Of a stretch of 64,000 bases of DNA, positions 53,889 to 62,739 are shown piece by piece (the stretch's first letter is position 1; every line of letters begins with the position of its first letter). The stretch spans positions 1-64,000 of the forward strand of contig NZ_WSRW01000003.1 in assembly GCF_009770985.1 (NCBI RefSeq). The letters are read 5' to 3'. Both the position numbers and the translations under genes were made by a program. Below the pieces are notes generated by a model. That model was not told the origin of the DNA. It made no database searches and worked only from the letters and a program-made list of their open reading frames with translations. Source of the stretch: Mucilaginibacter lacusdianchii (GTDB taxonomy: Bacteria > Bacteroidota > Bacteroidia > Sphingobacteriales > Sphingobacteriaceae).

Positions 53889-54686
53889 ATGAAAAACTCC
53901 AACTTGTTTTTGTTCCGTGTTTTTTGGTGCGTAATGAGTTTCATTTTCGTTACCGCTATACATGTACATGGTCAGCCAGCAGGCACTACCAACTTTTACG
54001 GCAATATTAAAACTTACAATTTGGCTGCATTATGGCATGCTGACCATCTTCGGCTATTGAGCCTTAAGGAAAATGAGCCTTTTCCGGAACCGTATGGTAT
54101 ATTAGGTAAAAACTGTCAACGCTTTTACATTCATTATACCTCTGTTGTTAAAGATCCGGCTAATCCATACCGTTATCAGGTACAAGGTAAAACCCGCGTG
54201 GGCAATCAGGTACGCCCTTTTACCGGTACTATTACGGTAACACAAGCCGGCATTTACAAACCAGGCAGCCAGTACGCACCCGATACTTACAAAGGCTATA
54301 AACGGGGTAAGCTTATATGTCGTGTAACACTTAATGAGTCCGGTTCAACTCCGCAAAGCGGTGTGATAGATGGCGAGCTGACTGCTGACTTTTGCATCAA
54401 TGCTCAAAATCAACTGTTTTATGATACCCTTGATTTTGGTATAGACGGCTATCAAAATAACCAGTTTATGGGTACCTGGACGGCGCATGGCAGTAAAGCA
54501 TCACAAAAGCTGCAGTACGGCGACTTCAATCTGAATGATTCAGCGTTTGGTGATGTTGACGGCATTAATGTACCGCCTCAATACGAAAAGTATGGTTGGC
54601 AAAGCTTTGTAAATTCAAAAGCCTGGGATGGCAAACCTATTTCTAAAACAGCCGTAGCTGAAGAAAAGCGGCAATGGTGGAAGTAA
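53889..54686 (+). CDS. secreted protein of unknown function
   Basis: 265 residues from the ATG at 53889, which directly begins a signal peptide (FLFRVFWCVMSFIFVTAIHVHGQ). A longer frame reaching into the previous gene is not used. The mature protein is beta-rich (LAALWHADHLRLLSLKENEPFPEPYGILGKNCQRFYIHYTSV; VTQAGIYKPGSQYAPDTYKGYKRGKL). No family recognised. It sits between two other secreted-protein genes on the same strand with gaps of 7 and 10 bases, forming a likely three-gene operon. Confidence 0.75.
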   Translation: MKNSNLFLFRVFWCVMSFIFVTAIHVHGQPAGTTNFYGNIKTYNLAALWHADHLRLLSLKENEPFPEPYGILGKNCQRFYIHYTSVVKDPANPYRYQVQGKTRVGNQVRPFTGTITVTQAGIYKPGSQYAPDTYKGYKRGKLICRVTLNESGSTPQSGVIDGELTADFCINAQNQLFYDTLDFGIDGYQNNQFMGTWTAHGSKASQKLQYGDFNLNDSAFGDVDGINVPPQYEKYGWQSFVNSKAWDGKPISKTAVAEEKRQWWK

Positions 54687-54696
54687 GTATAAATAA

Positions 54697-55335
54697 ATGA
54701 TTCAAAAATATATGCGCAACTTATTCTTATTAATAGCTTTTTGTACTGGTATTTGCACAGCAATGGGCCAAATTAAAACACAGCCGGTTAACAAGGCGGC
54801 CTTGCCTAAAACTATTCGTTATCAGGGCAAGCCGGTTCAAGCGGTACAATATCAAGATAATACAGGTACTTACTTAGCACTTATTACACAAACAGGTTCC
54901 CAACCACAAAAAGGGGATGCGGAGTTTAAGCAAGCCCACCTGTATGGTTATGTATACCAATTAAATTCTGGTGGTACACCAACTTTACTATGGCAGTTGC
55001 ACGATATGGTAACGGATTGCAATTTGGACATGGTAGCCGAATTTGTACACGGATCTTTTTCAGTTACTGATTTAGACAAAAATGGCAAAGCTGAAGTTTG
55101 GGTAAGTTATCGGCTAGCTTGCAAAGGCGACGTAAGCCCAAGCGACTTAAAAATAATAATGCATGAGGGCACTACCAAATATGCAATGAGAGGTGTAGGC
55201 AAAATAAAACTAGGCCATGGCATACCCGATGATGGCGGCGTAATTAACAGTAACGAATTCAAAAAAGGACCAGCCGTTTTTGCGCAGTATGCCGGCAAAT
55301 TATGGGATAAATATGTGGTAGAACGCATGCAGTAA
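54697..55335 (+). CDS. secreted protein resembling M949_RS01915-type family
   Basis: 212 residues (an internal ATG at 54712 is an alternative start). Signal peptide (NLFLLIAFCTGICTAMGQ) and a mature part with VTDLDKNGKAEVWVSYRLACKGDVSPSDLKIIMHEG. The latter resembles an unnamed Bacteroidetes family linked by name to surface polysaccharide biosynthesis in Riemerella; that link rests on memory and is weak. Last of the three-gene secreted-protein run. It converges with the WG-repeat gene with one base between stops. Confidence 0.7.
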   Translation: MIQKYMRNLFLLIAFCTGICTAMGQIKTQPVNKAALPKTIRYQGKPVQAVQYQDNTGTYLALITQTGSQPQKGDAEFKQAHLYGYVYQLNSGGTPTLLWQLHDMVTDCNLDMVAEFVHGSFSVTDLDKNGKAEVWVSYRLACKGDVSPSDLKIIMHEGTTKYAMRGVGKIKLGHGIPDDGGVINSNEFKKGPAVFAQYAGKLWDKYVVERMQ

Positions 55336-55336
55336 A

Positions 55337-56449
55337 TTATTGCAGCGTTTTCCAGGCAACTTCTATAAGTTTATAACCGCCGGTTGTGCGCAAAAAAGAA
55401 AAATGCTCTTGGTAAAGAAATTTGCCTTGGCTGTTGTTGGTAGTGGTTACCACGTCAAATAGGGGATACTTTTGTATGTTGGCGTCGCCACAATCGGTGT
55501 AAAAGGTTTTAAACTGGGGTTGAGTAAAGATCATATCGTTAAGCGGCTCACTTAAAATTTGTATTTCAATTTTGCCGGTTTTAATGCGCTGCAGTTTTTT
55601 TAGCAGCGCACCATGGTAAGTCTCACCGAAGGTTTGTTTCGATAAAAATTTACGCAGACGATTTTTGAAAAGCCCCTCTACACAAACCAGATCGAACGTG
55701 CTAGGCGTTACGTTGTGTTGATTTAGATAGTGTTTATAAAACCACTGTTTAAATTGTTTTTCATAATCAATAAAGGAGTAATAACGCCCATTTTTGCCTT
55801 TAAATGAAACACGCAGAGTGGTATCGGCAGCATGATCGCTAATTTGCATGGAATACCAGTTAATATTTTGTAACGCCATAATATCCAAACTGTCGGCTAT
55901 CAGCCTTCCTTTACTATTAATAAGTGCAGTAGTTCCATTCCAGTACCAGTGTTCGCAAGGGTTTTTAGAATTTACTTCACTACCATCTGCACAAAGGCGT
56001 TTACCATTATACAGCACTACTGCAAGCCCGTTATAAAAGGGGCGCGCATCATTATAAATAGTTGGTATAAGTATTTTACCATCGGCTCCAAAAAAACCTA
56101 CCTTATCTGTTTTAGCATCACGAAACCTGATCTTACCTTCTTGTTCACAGTCATAGCTCATATCTGATACATATAAACTATCACTGCCAACCTTTTTGCC
56201 ATTTTTGAGAAGATAATATGACTTGCCGTTATTGTATTCGGTAACTGCTATGATGTTTTTGAATATTTTAGCCCGGGTCAATCCATTAAAACGTGGGTTA
56301 ATCTTGATGCGGCCTTTAGGATTTTTATACCCATACAAATCATCTTTGGCATCGTAAAAACGGTACCAGCGTTCAGCGGTTTGTGCGGCCAATGGCTTGG
56401 CATAAAAAAACGCCGATAGTAATATTATGCAAGCCTTTATAATACGCAT
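55337..56449 (-). CDS. secreted WG-repeat protein
   Basis: 370 residues from the ATG at 56449; the TTG 21 bases earlier is less likely because the signal peptide begins MRIIKACIILLSAFFYAKPLAAQ. Residues ~30-200 contain WG-like beta repeats (YGYKNPKGRIKINPRFNGLTRAKIF; VGFFGADGKILIPTIYNDARPFYNGLAVVL). A C-terminal ~150-residue domain of unknown type follows. WG-repeat proteins are widespread in Bacteroidetes with no clear biochemical role. No same-strand partner is close. Confidence 0.82.
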   Translation of the reverse strand: MRIIKACIILLSAFFYAKPLAAQTAERWYRFYDAKDDLYGYKNPKGRIKINPRFNGLTRAKIFKNIIAVTEYNNGKSYYLLKNGKKVGSDSLYVSDMSYDCEQEGKIRFRDAKTDKVGFFGADGKILIPTIYNDARPFYNGLAVVLYNGKRLCADGSEVNSKNPCEHWYWNGTTALINSKGRLIADSLDIMALQNINWYSMQISDHAADTTLRVSFKGKNGRYYSFIDYEKQFKQWFYKHYLNQHNVTPSTFDLVCVEGLFKNRLRKFLSKQTFGETYHGALLKKLQRIKTGKIEIQILSEPLNDMIFTQPQFKTFYTDCGDANIQKYPLFDVVTTTNNSQGKFLYQEHFSFLRTTGGYKLIEVAWKTLQ

Positions 56450-56591
56450 TGGTGAAATTTTATTTAGCAAAATAATTGTGATTTATCAGTTTCATGCCAA
56501 AGGTGAATGCTTTATTAATTTAGAATTTTGTTGAAGTAAAGCTCGTTCCGGTTAAAACCTAAAAAGCACTCTAAATGTTTAAGTTAGCTGA

Positions 56592-57809
56592 ATGGCTAAA
56601 GATATAAAAGCGATACAGTGCCCGCATTGCGGCAGTATATACAAAACCGAAACTAAGCCCGATTTTTACCGCTGCCAAAATTGCGGCACCGAATACTTTC
56701 TGGACAGTGATGATGTGCATATCTACCATCACCAGCAGTATGTACCGCCTTTGCAAAGCTCGGCCCCGCCAGGTAATACTAAGCTGCCTGTTTATATACT
56801 CATAGGCGCTGTTTTATTTATAGTGGGCATTTACTTTGTGGCTATGCATTTTCAGCCAAAAAAAACGAATTATTTTAATACAACCAGCACTTATAAAATT
56901 CCCCGCATGAACTATGGCAGTGTTGTTTATACCAATACCGCAACGGGCGATCCGGTTTATTTGCGCATAGGTGCTGAACAGATAGACAAGGGCAATAATA
57001 AGACCGAACAAGAAATGCACACGCAATTCAATAATGCTGCAACCGGCAAACTTATTGCAGATCGGGTGATGGATGATGAATATCGCGCTCCCTTGCAATG
57101 TGGACTTAAATTTAAAACATTCCAGCCAGACATCAGCTATGCCATTGGCTGCGACGCTACCTTGTTTCAGCTCGATACCAAAAACGACCGTTTGGTAGAT
57201 ATTACCAAAAGTATTTTTAAGGATTTTCCACAACTCAGTTCGGGTGTGGCCAGATTGGAATTTGATTATTATAAGCCGATGATCAACGTTATGGATAATG
57301 AGGGCAATAGCTATCATTATTTTCCTACCATCCGTCAATTAGTTAAAAGTGATGAACAAGCAGATAATCTGTGGAAAAAACAATTTGACCGGCATTATTT
57401 TGAGTTTGGTTACTTGGGCGATTATTTTGATGATAACAAAGTTAACCAGCTGATTGCAAATAGATATTCCAAACAAACAGGTAAGCTATTGCAACGAGAC
57501 CTGACGCCCGGTAGAAAATATTTTGATCCTAAAATACTCTACCAGGACGAGCAAAATTTGTTGCTATCGGTTAATACAACTGCGGCGGCTAATCCACCCA
57601 TTAGTGTACAAAGTATAGATGTACAAACCGGAAAAACAAAATGGGCCTTGCCACCCGACAGGTATTATTTGTCTTCAGTTACCAAATGGAAAAATGGCTT
57701 TGCCATTGAATATCGCAAAGACGAAGAGGCTGATTATGTACATGGCGTTTTAGTGGTATCTGACGCCGGAAAATTAGTTTATAACTATCAGCTTAGCCGT
57801 ACCGAATAA
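56592..57809 (+). CDS. zinc-ribbon membrane protein (YdjG-like N-terminus)
   Basis: 405 residues. An N-terminal zinc ribbon (C10, C13, C28, C31: IQCPHCGSIYK...YRCQNCGTEYF) is followed by a short linker and a TM helix at ~66-87. A large extracytoplasmic domain (~90-405) has beta-propeller- or PQQ-like strands (PVYLRIGAEQIDKGNN; SVQSIDVQTGKTKWALPPDRYYL). The ribbon-plus-TM build and the SPFH gene directly downstream recall B. subtilis YdjG, which with YdjI recruits the PspA-like YdjF to membranes. No PspA gene is in this window. The two genes are 38 bases apart and likely one operon with the lipoprotein after them. Confidence 0.8.
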   Translation: MAKDIKAIQCPHCGSIYKTETKPDFYRCQNCGTEYFLDSDDVHIYHHQQYVPPLQSSAPPGNTKLPVYILIGAVLFIVGIYFVAMHFQPKKTNYFNTTSTYKIPRMNYGSVVYTNTATGDPVYLRIGAEQIDKGNNKTEQEMHTQFNNAATGKLIADRVMDDEYRAPLQCGLKFKTFQPDISYAIGCDATLFQLDTKNDRLVDITKSIFKDFPQLSSGVARLEFDYYKPMINVMDNEGNSYHYFPTIRQLVKSDEQADNLWKKQFDRHYFEFGYLGDYFDDNKVNQLIANRYSKQTGKLLQRDLTPGRKYFDPKILYQDEQNLLLSVNTTAAANPPISVQSIDVQTGKTKWALPPDRYYLSSVTKWKNGFAIEYRKDEEADYVHGVLVVSDAGKLVYNYQLSRTE

Positions 57810-57847
57810 TAACAACAGGCAAATTTATTTGCCTTAACTTTAATGAT

Positions 57848-58846
57848 ATGGGTTTTACCAATTTTTTTAAAGAGCAGTTTGCAGCAGTTATTGAATGGAA
57901 AAATCAGCCGCAGGAGTTGCTGTTTTATAAATATCCATTTAATAGCGATGAGATTAAAAATACCAGTAAGCTGATTATAGCACCCGGACAGGGATGTGTG
58001 TTGGTGTACGAGGGCAAAATAACCGGCGTGCTGGATAAGGAAGGCACGTATACCTTGCAAACGGATAACGACCCGTTTATTACCACTTTGTTTAAACTGA
58101 TGCAGGGTTTTGAAAGTGAACATAAACTGAAAATATACTTCTACCGAAAAGCTGAAATAACCAATCAGGGGTGGGGTACCTCAAGCCGTGTTAAGTATGA
58201 AGAGCCGGTTTACCGGTTTCCGGTTAGCTTGGGAGCTTATGGTAACTATTCTTTTAAGCTGATAGATGCAACGTTGTTTTTAACTGAAATAGCTGGACTG
58301 ACTGACAGTTATACCACAGCGCAAGCCCAAATGTTAATTCAGTCCCGTATCGAACAGCAGCTTACGGTTACGCTGGCTTCCGCTGCCTATTCAATTTTAC
58401 AAATTGACAGCAAGCTTAATGAACTGGCCGGTGAATTAAAAACACAATTGAACAGCAGCTTTTCGGTACTTGGGTTCGAGCTAACGGACTTAAAAGTGCA
58501 AGGCGCATCTTTTGATCAGCAAACACAACAGCAGGTTAATCAAATAGCTAATGCCCGGGCAGGAAGCTTAGCTGCCGAACAGGCGGGGCTAACTTATACG
58601 GAGATGGAAAAGCTGCAAGCCCTGCGTGATGCCGCCCGTAATGAAAGCGGCGTTGCAGGTGCTGGCCTGCAATTCAACTTGGGTACTGGCTTAAGTAACA
58701 TGCCGAACAATGTAAATAGTTCGGCTATTGAAAAGCAGGAAGATGCTGTAGCGCAATTACAAAAATTAAAATCACTTTTAGATCAAGGAATACTTACCCA
58801 AGAAGAGTTTAATTCTAAAAAGAAAAATTGGTTAGATAAATTATGA
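57848..58846 (+). CDS. SPFH-domain protein with C-terminal SHOCT segment (YdjI-like)
   Basis: 332 residues. N-terminal region FFKEQFAAVIEWKNQPQELLFYKYPF is the typical start of the YdjI/'virion core protein-like' SPFH group. The SPFH domain covers ~40-215 with a helical, Gln/Ala-rich stretch to ~260. A short SHOCT motif (LQKLKSLLDQGILTQEEFNSKK) ends the chain. No TM helix. SPFH proteins assemble on membranes as scaffolds; SHOCT segments mediate oligomer contacts. Encoded between the zinc-ribbon protein and a lipoprotein whose ATG overlaps this stop codon. Confidence 0.9.
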   Translation: MGFTNFFKEQFAAVIEWKNQPQELLFYKYPFNSDEIKNTSKLIIAPGQGCVLVYEGKITGVLDKEGTYTLQTDNDPFITTLFKLMQGFESEHKLKIYFYRKAEITNQGWGTSSRVKYEEPVYRFPVSLGAYGNYSFKLIDATLFLTEIAGLTDSYTTAQAQMLIQSRIEQQLTVTLASAAYSILQIDSKLNELAGELKTQLNSSFSVLGFELTDLKVQGASFDQQTQQQVNQIANARAGSLAAEQAGLTYTEMEKLQALRDAARNESGVAGAGLQFNLGTGLSNMPNNVNSSAIEKQEDAVAQLQKLKSLLDQGILTQEEFNSKKKNWLDKL

Positions 58847-59277
58847 TGAAGGTAAAAACTATATTCAGTTGCTTTTTGCTGGTGCTGCTAGCGTTTACGG
58901 CATGTCAGCAAAATCCGCAAAATCGTGCGGTTAAAAAGAACCGCATCAAACCCAAAACTCAACCTGCCGTAACCAGCAAAGAAGATCAGATAGTAGATTT
59001 GATTATAAACCTGGAAGAAGTAAAGCGGAAAGGTGACCAGGTAGAAAAGCTTAGCAAAGGCAAAAGACACTTATCAACTTACGTTGAAACCGAGCCTACC
59101 GCTCAAGACCCCAACTATTGGGTAAAGGTAGCTGAAGACAATGGCGGTAGCCTGGTTACTTATTATACTTTTGCAGTAGACGGCAAAACTAAACAGATAC
59201 AATACTATGATGTAGTACAAGATACTGTGCTATCGCTCAAACAGTGGCGTCAAACTACACCACTTGCTGAACGATAG
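58843..59277 (+). CDS. lipoprotein, last gene of the SPFH unit
   Basis: 144 residues. Signal peptide with lipobox FTAC near 17-20, followed by a basic linker (NRAVKKNRIKPKTQ) and a ~100-residue domain (VDLIINLEEVKRKGDQVEKLSKGKRHLSTYVETEP; YWVKVAEDNGGSLVTYYTFAVDGKTKQIQYYDV). No family name. The start overlaps the SPFH stop by four bases (ATGA), so they are translated together. Confidence 0.78.
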   Translation: MMKVKTIFSCFLLVLLAFTACQQNPQNRAVKKNRIKPKTQPAVTSKEDQIVDLIINLEEVKRKGDQVEKLSKGKRHLSTYVETEPTAQDPNYWVKVAEDNGGSLVTYYTFAVDGKTKQIQYYDVVQDTVLSLKQWRQTTPLAER

Positions 59278-59332
59278 CCTATTTGCTTTATAAGCGCTGA
59301 GCAGTGTAAAAACGTGTATTAAATTGCGCCAA

Positions 59333-59953
59333 CTAATCAACTTTAGCTAATTGCGATAACGGCATAAAGCCTGTTGTTTCTTTGCCTGCTTTGTTCATAT
59401 AAGACACAAAGACCCAACTGGTATTGCTGGCTGCAATGTTTTGCATATCAAGCGTTACTTTATCGCCTTTTAGTACATATGCTTTAAGCGGGCTGCCTTT
59501 ATCAGGCTTTTTGTAAAAGTAAACTTTGGGTACAGTTGCCTGGTAATCTCCTGCTACCGCATCTGTAATTTTGGTATACATGCCATTAAAATCTTCCGTA
59601 AGGTGGTCGGTTGCACAATTGGCAAATGATGCTTTGATTTTATCCTGCACCAAACTTAGTGTTACTTTACAAGTGGGTTCATTTTCATCACTATGCAAAA
59701 CTACTGTGTTGTTTTTGAGCGTACCCTGTCCATAATAACTGCCTGTTTGGGCATTGGCTGAATTCCACCATGAAAAAGCTTCTGCCGTAATTTGATTTCC
59801 GCTTTTTTGAAACGAAATAACGCAATAAGCCCCTTTAGGATTCTTTTTCTCATAAGTGCCGCTTTGTGCAAATGCTGATGTTGTGCCCAGTAAAATGCAG
59901 GCTGCATATACAATCTTTTTGCTATGCCCTGAAAGTAATGTGTAAAAATCCAA
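59333..59953 (-). CDS. secreted protein with C-terminal SH3-like domain
   Basis: 206 residues from a TTG start: an in-frame stop lies 12 bases upstream and no ATG precedes the signal peptide (SKKIVYAACILLGTTSAFAQ), so TTG is the only credible start. Residues ~30-125 are a beta domain (AYCVISFQKSGNQITAEAFSWWNS) with two Cys. The C-terminal ~70 residues look like a bacterial SH3 fold (KVYFYKKPDKGSPLKAYVLKGDKVTL; WVFVSYMNKAGKETTGFMPLSQL). Role unknown. It converges with the SPFH operon. Confidence 0.75.
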   Translation of the reverse strand: MDFYTLLSGHSKKIVYAACILLGTTSAFAQSGTYEKKNPKGAYCVISFQKSGNQITAEAFSWWNSANAQTGSYYGQGTLKNNTVVLHSDENEPTCKVTLSLVQDKIKASFANCATDHLTEDFNGMYTKITDAVAGDYQATVPKVYFYKKPDKGSPLKAYVLKGDKVTLDMQNIAASNTSWVFVSYMNKAGKETTGFMPLSQLAKVD

Positions 59954-60072
59954 GTAGCGAGTGAATTATTTAAGTTTGTTAGTATACGATGCTCGTTTTG
60001 TTCGTAAAATGTATGTGGTAACAGCCGGAACAGGAAGCCAATAGCTCTATTCTAGCCGTTATTTACATACTG

Positions 60073-62739
60073 CTATTTACCATCAATATAATCACGCAGG
60101 TAGCTGCACTCTCCAACGGCTTGTTTATAAAAAGCAGTAGGTTTATATTGGGTCATTTCTTTGAAATACTTGTTTTGCTTTAGTGCTGCCAGGTATTCTT
60201 TTTCACGCTTATCATAAGTATCATAATTTATAAAAGAAGGCGCTTCATATTTCTTTTGTTCACATTTAGCAGCCATGAAAGTACACTTAGCTTTAAATTC
60301 CTGGTTGTTGCTCAAATCTCGTGCTTTCAGATAATACTGTTTAGCCAAGGTCGTATTAATATAATCCCCGTCATAATAGTATAGCGGTTTTCTGCCAAAA
60401 TCGTAAGACGACCATTTGTAAGCAATTAACCCCCATGAGTTACCATAGGTGGAGGTGTTGTAAATACCGTTGGCCATTTGATAAAATAAATCTGCATTTT
60501 TTGGATCCGACTTCATTTTACTTTCTAATTCGGCCATCTTTTGAGCGAATGTTGATTTTGTATAACGCTTGCCCGAAAAGTGTTTAGGGTAATCGTTTAT
60601 CCCAACAGAAAACGGATCGCCTTGATAGCTCTCGCCATTGCTGTAATAGTCTTCACCATTATAAAGCGCGTTCTTTATCTTTTTATCTTTAATGCGTTGA
60701 AATGCCACCGCCGCTTCCGGATAGTGGTGTTCACGCAATGCGATAGTGCCCAGAAGTTCATAGATCTTATCATTACTCACAGTTTTTAGGTCACTGCTTA
60801 AAAAAGACAGATAAGAATTGGTTTGCGGATGTTCTTTCCAATTTATAATTTGTTTTAAATGGTTGGAATGCAAAAAATTAAACCAAAAGTCTGGAATACG
60901 CTCGTCAATGTAACCACTGTAGCTTAAAGGGTCGTTATTGCCGGCTTTTAACATGGCTAAGGCGGCTCTTGCCGTATCACCCTGGCGTAGGTAAGCCGGC
61001 GCCATTACATAAGTATAAAAATTACGCTCGGTGATGGCAAACCGGTTATAATTTTCGGGCTTTTCCGGGTACTCATTAGTTTTATGCTTACTGGCTTGGT
61101 TGGCTTTACCATGTAACCACTGTAAAGACGGAAGTAGAGCGGTTTCATCAACTTCCTTGACTTGTTTAAGGCGCTGGGCTGATAGCAACAACTTAATGAT
61201 CTGTTTCTGATCTGCCAGGTTGCTGTTTAATGATTGATTGTCTAATTTACGCAGGCTTGCTAATCCATCATCACTTTTGTTTTGCATAAAACACAGGTAG
61301 GCGTTTGCAATAGTGCCAATTTGTGGTTCAGCATATTTACCATCGCTGTTAAGCGTAGTACAAAAATTTTTCAACTTTTCAATATGCGCATCATATTTCG
61401 CTTTAATACTGTCAGGCACATTGATAAAGAAACTGCCCTGAGTTAACGATTGGGCATTGTTAGAAGGTTTGTTTTTCAAATAGCTGACGGCAAACCAGGT
61501 GATACCCAAAATGCCTGCCACCACCAAAATACCACCGGCTATTTTACCAATTGGTTTTTCATTGCTTTTTTTGATAGCTAAAACAAGTACAGTAATACCG
61601 GCAACAAAAATAAGGATACCCACAATTAACGGCCATTTGGCTACAGTTGGTGCAGATTGTTGCAGCACTGGCTGACCAGACCGGCTACTGTAGGCTTCAT
61701 CAGTGTTGTTGGCCAGTGCAGGAGTTACATAGTATTGTTCCAGCTTGTTAATTTCCCGTACCAACAGCACGCCAACCAAAGAAGAGGAAGGTGCATTGGC
61801 ATAAACCTGTTCCAAAGCATCTGTTTCAATTTCCGGGTTAGCAAAACTTTTGATGGCGTACAGGTTGGCTTTCTCTTCCGGTGTTTGCGCAAGCTTTAAT
61901 ACATCAGTAAATGGCGCTGCTATGTAATGATAATTACGATAAGCCTGTAACCTGCGTTCAGGATAATCGGCAAAAACCTTGGCGAAGAGATAGGCTGCGT
62001 GCGTAGTATCGCCTAAGCGTCGTTCTTCGCCGGCTTTTAATGCCAATGCCCATCCCTTTACATGGCTTTTTAATGGTATTTTTGCAATGTGCTGATCGTA
62101 AATATCTTTAGCCTGTGCATAATTCTCCGCATAATGATTAAGCTTTTGTGCCTGATACAGATACCGCAGTTTTAAAAAGTTATCGCTCTCATGAAGTGCG
62201 GCTTGCTGGGCTGTATCAGCGGTGGCTTTGAGCCCGGCCGTATCCAGCGGTGCGGGTTCCCAATAATTATAACTCGATTGACCTAAATACTCGGCCTGTT
62301 GTGCAAATTGGTAATATTTCCTGGCGGCGGCATGCGCCGGATCTTTTAATGCCCACAAAAACTTGTTGGCAGCTAAGCTGTCGGCAACCGGTGGATCTTG
62401 TTCAAAAAAATGAACGGCTCTTTCTTTACCGGCACTATCCAGGCCGTACATTATCTTTTCTACATCTCGCGGCTTTACCGTATTGCCCAGATAATTGGCC
62501 CACTCTGCAGCGTTTACCGATGCCTCGCTTACCGGTTCTGCATCGGTATAAGTAAATTGGTAATCGGTAAAATAAAACGCGCTATAATTTGCTTTACCCT
62601 GAACATCCGGGTGAAAAAAGGACGTATAATAATCATAAGGATCTACTTCGCCTCCGCAAGCCAGTACTATAACTAAGCAGGTTAGCCATACGCCGGTAAG
62701 GCTAACGGAATAAAGCAGCAGTTTCTTCCAAAGTTTCAT
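60073..62739 (-). CDS. large 'ACGG' lipoprotein with helical repeats
   Basis: 888 residues. The N-terminal hydrophobic helix ends in VLACGG (lipobox, ~25-30), then DPYDYYTSFFHPDVQ, a motif I recognise as recurrent in unnamed Bacteroidetes lipoproteins. The rest is largely alpha-helical and TPR-like (NYAQAKDIYDQHIAKIP; LALKAGEERRLGDTTHAAYLFAKVF). Two TM helices in the middle (~365-387 and ~393-415) divide the chain into two helical halves. Its first 38 bases overlap the end of the preceding lipoprotein gene, so the two are translationally coupled and probably form a complex. Function unknown. Confidence 0.82.
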   Translation of the reverse strand: MKLWKKLLLYSVSLTGVWLTCLVIVLACGGEVDPYDYYTSFFHPDVQGKANYSAFYFTDYQFTYTDAEPVSEASVNAAEWANYLGNTVKPRDVEKIMYGLDSAGKERAVHFFEQDPPVADSLAANKFLWALKDPAHAAARKYYQFAQQAEYLGQSSYNYWEPAPLDTAGLKATADTAQQAALHESDNFLKLRYLYQAQKLNHYAENYAQAKDIYDQHIAKIPLKSHVKGWALALKAGEERRLGDTTHAAYLFAKVFADYPERRLQAYRNYHYIAAPFTDVLKLAQTPEEKANLYAIKSFANPEIETDALEQVYANAPSSSLVGVLLVREINKLEQYYVTPALANNTDEAYSSRSGQPVLQQSAPTVAKWPLIVGILIFVAGITVLVLAIKKSNEKPIGKIAGGILVVAGILGITWFAVSYLKNKPSNNAQSLTQGSFFINVPDSIKAKYDAHIEKLKNFCTTLNSDGKYAEPQIGTIANAYLCFMQNKSDDGLASLRKLDNQSLNSNLADQKQIIKLLLSAQRLKQVKEVDETALLPSLQWLHGKANQASKHKTNEYPEKPENYNRFAITERNFYTYVMAPAYLRQGDTARAALAMLKAGNNDPLSYSGYIDERIPDFWFNFLHSNHLKQIINWKEHPQTNSYLSFLSSDLKTVSNDKIYELLGTIALREHHYPEAAVAFQRIKDKKIKNALYNGEDYYSNGESYQGDPFSVGINDYPKHFSGKRYTKSTFAQKMAELESKMKSDPKNADLFYQMANGIYNTSTYGNSWGLIAYKWSSYDFGRKPLYYYDGDYINTTLAKQYYLKARDLSNNQEFKAKCTFMAAKCEQKKYEAPSFINYDTYDKREKEYLAALKQNKYFKEMTQYKPTAFYKQAVGECSYLRDYIDGK

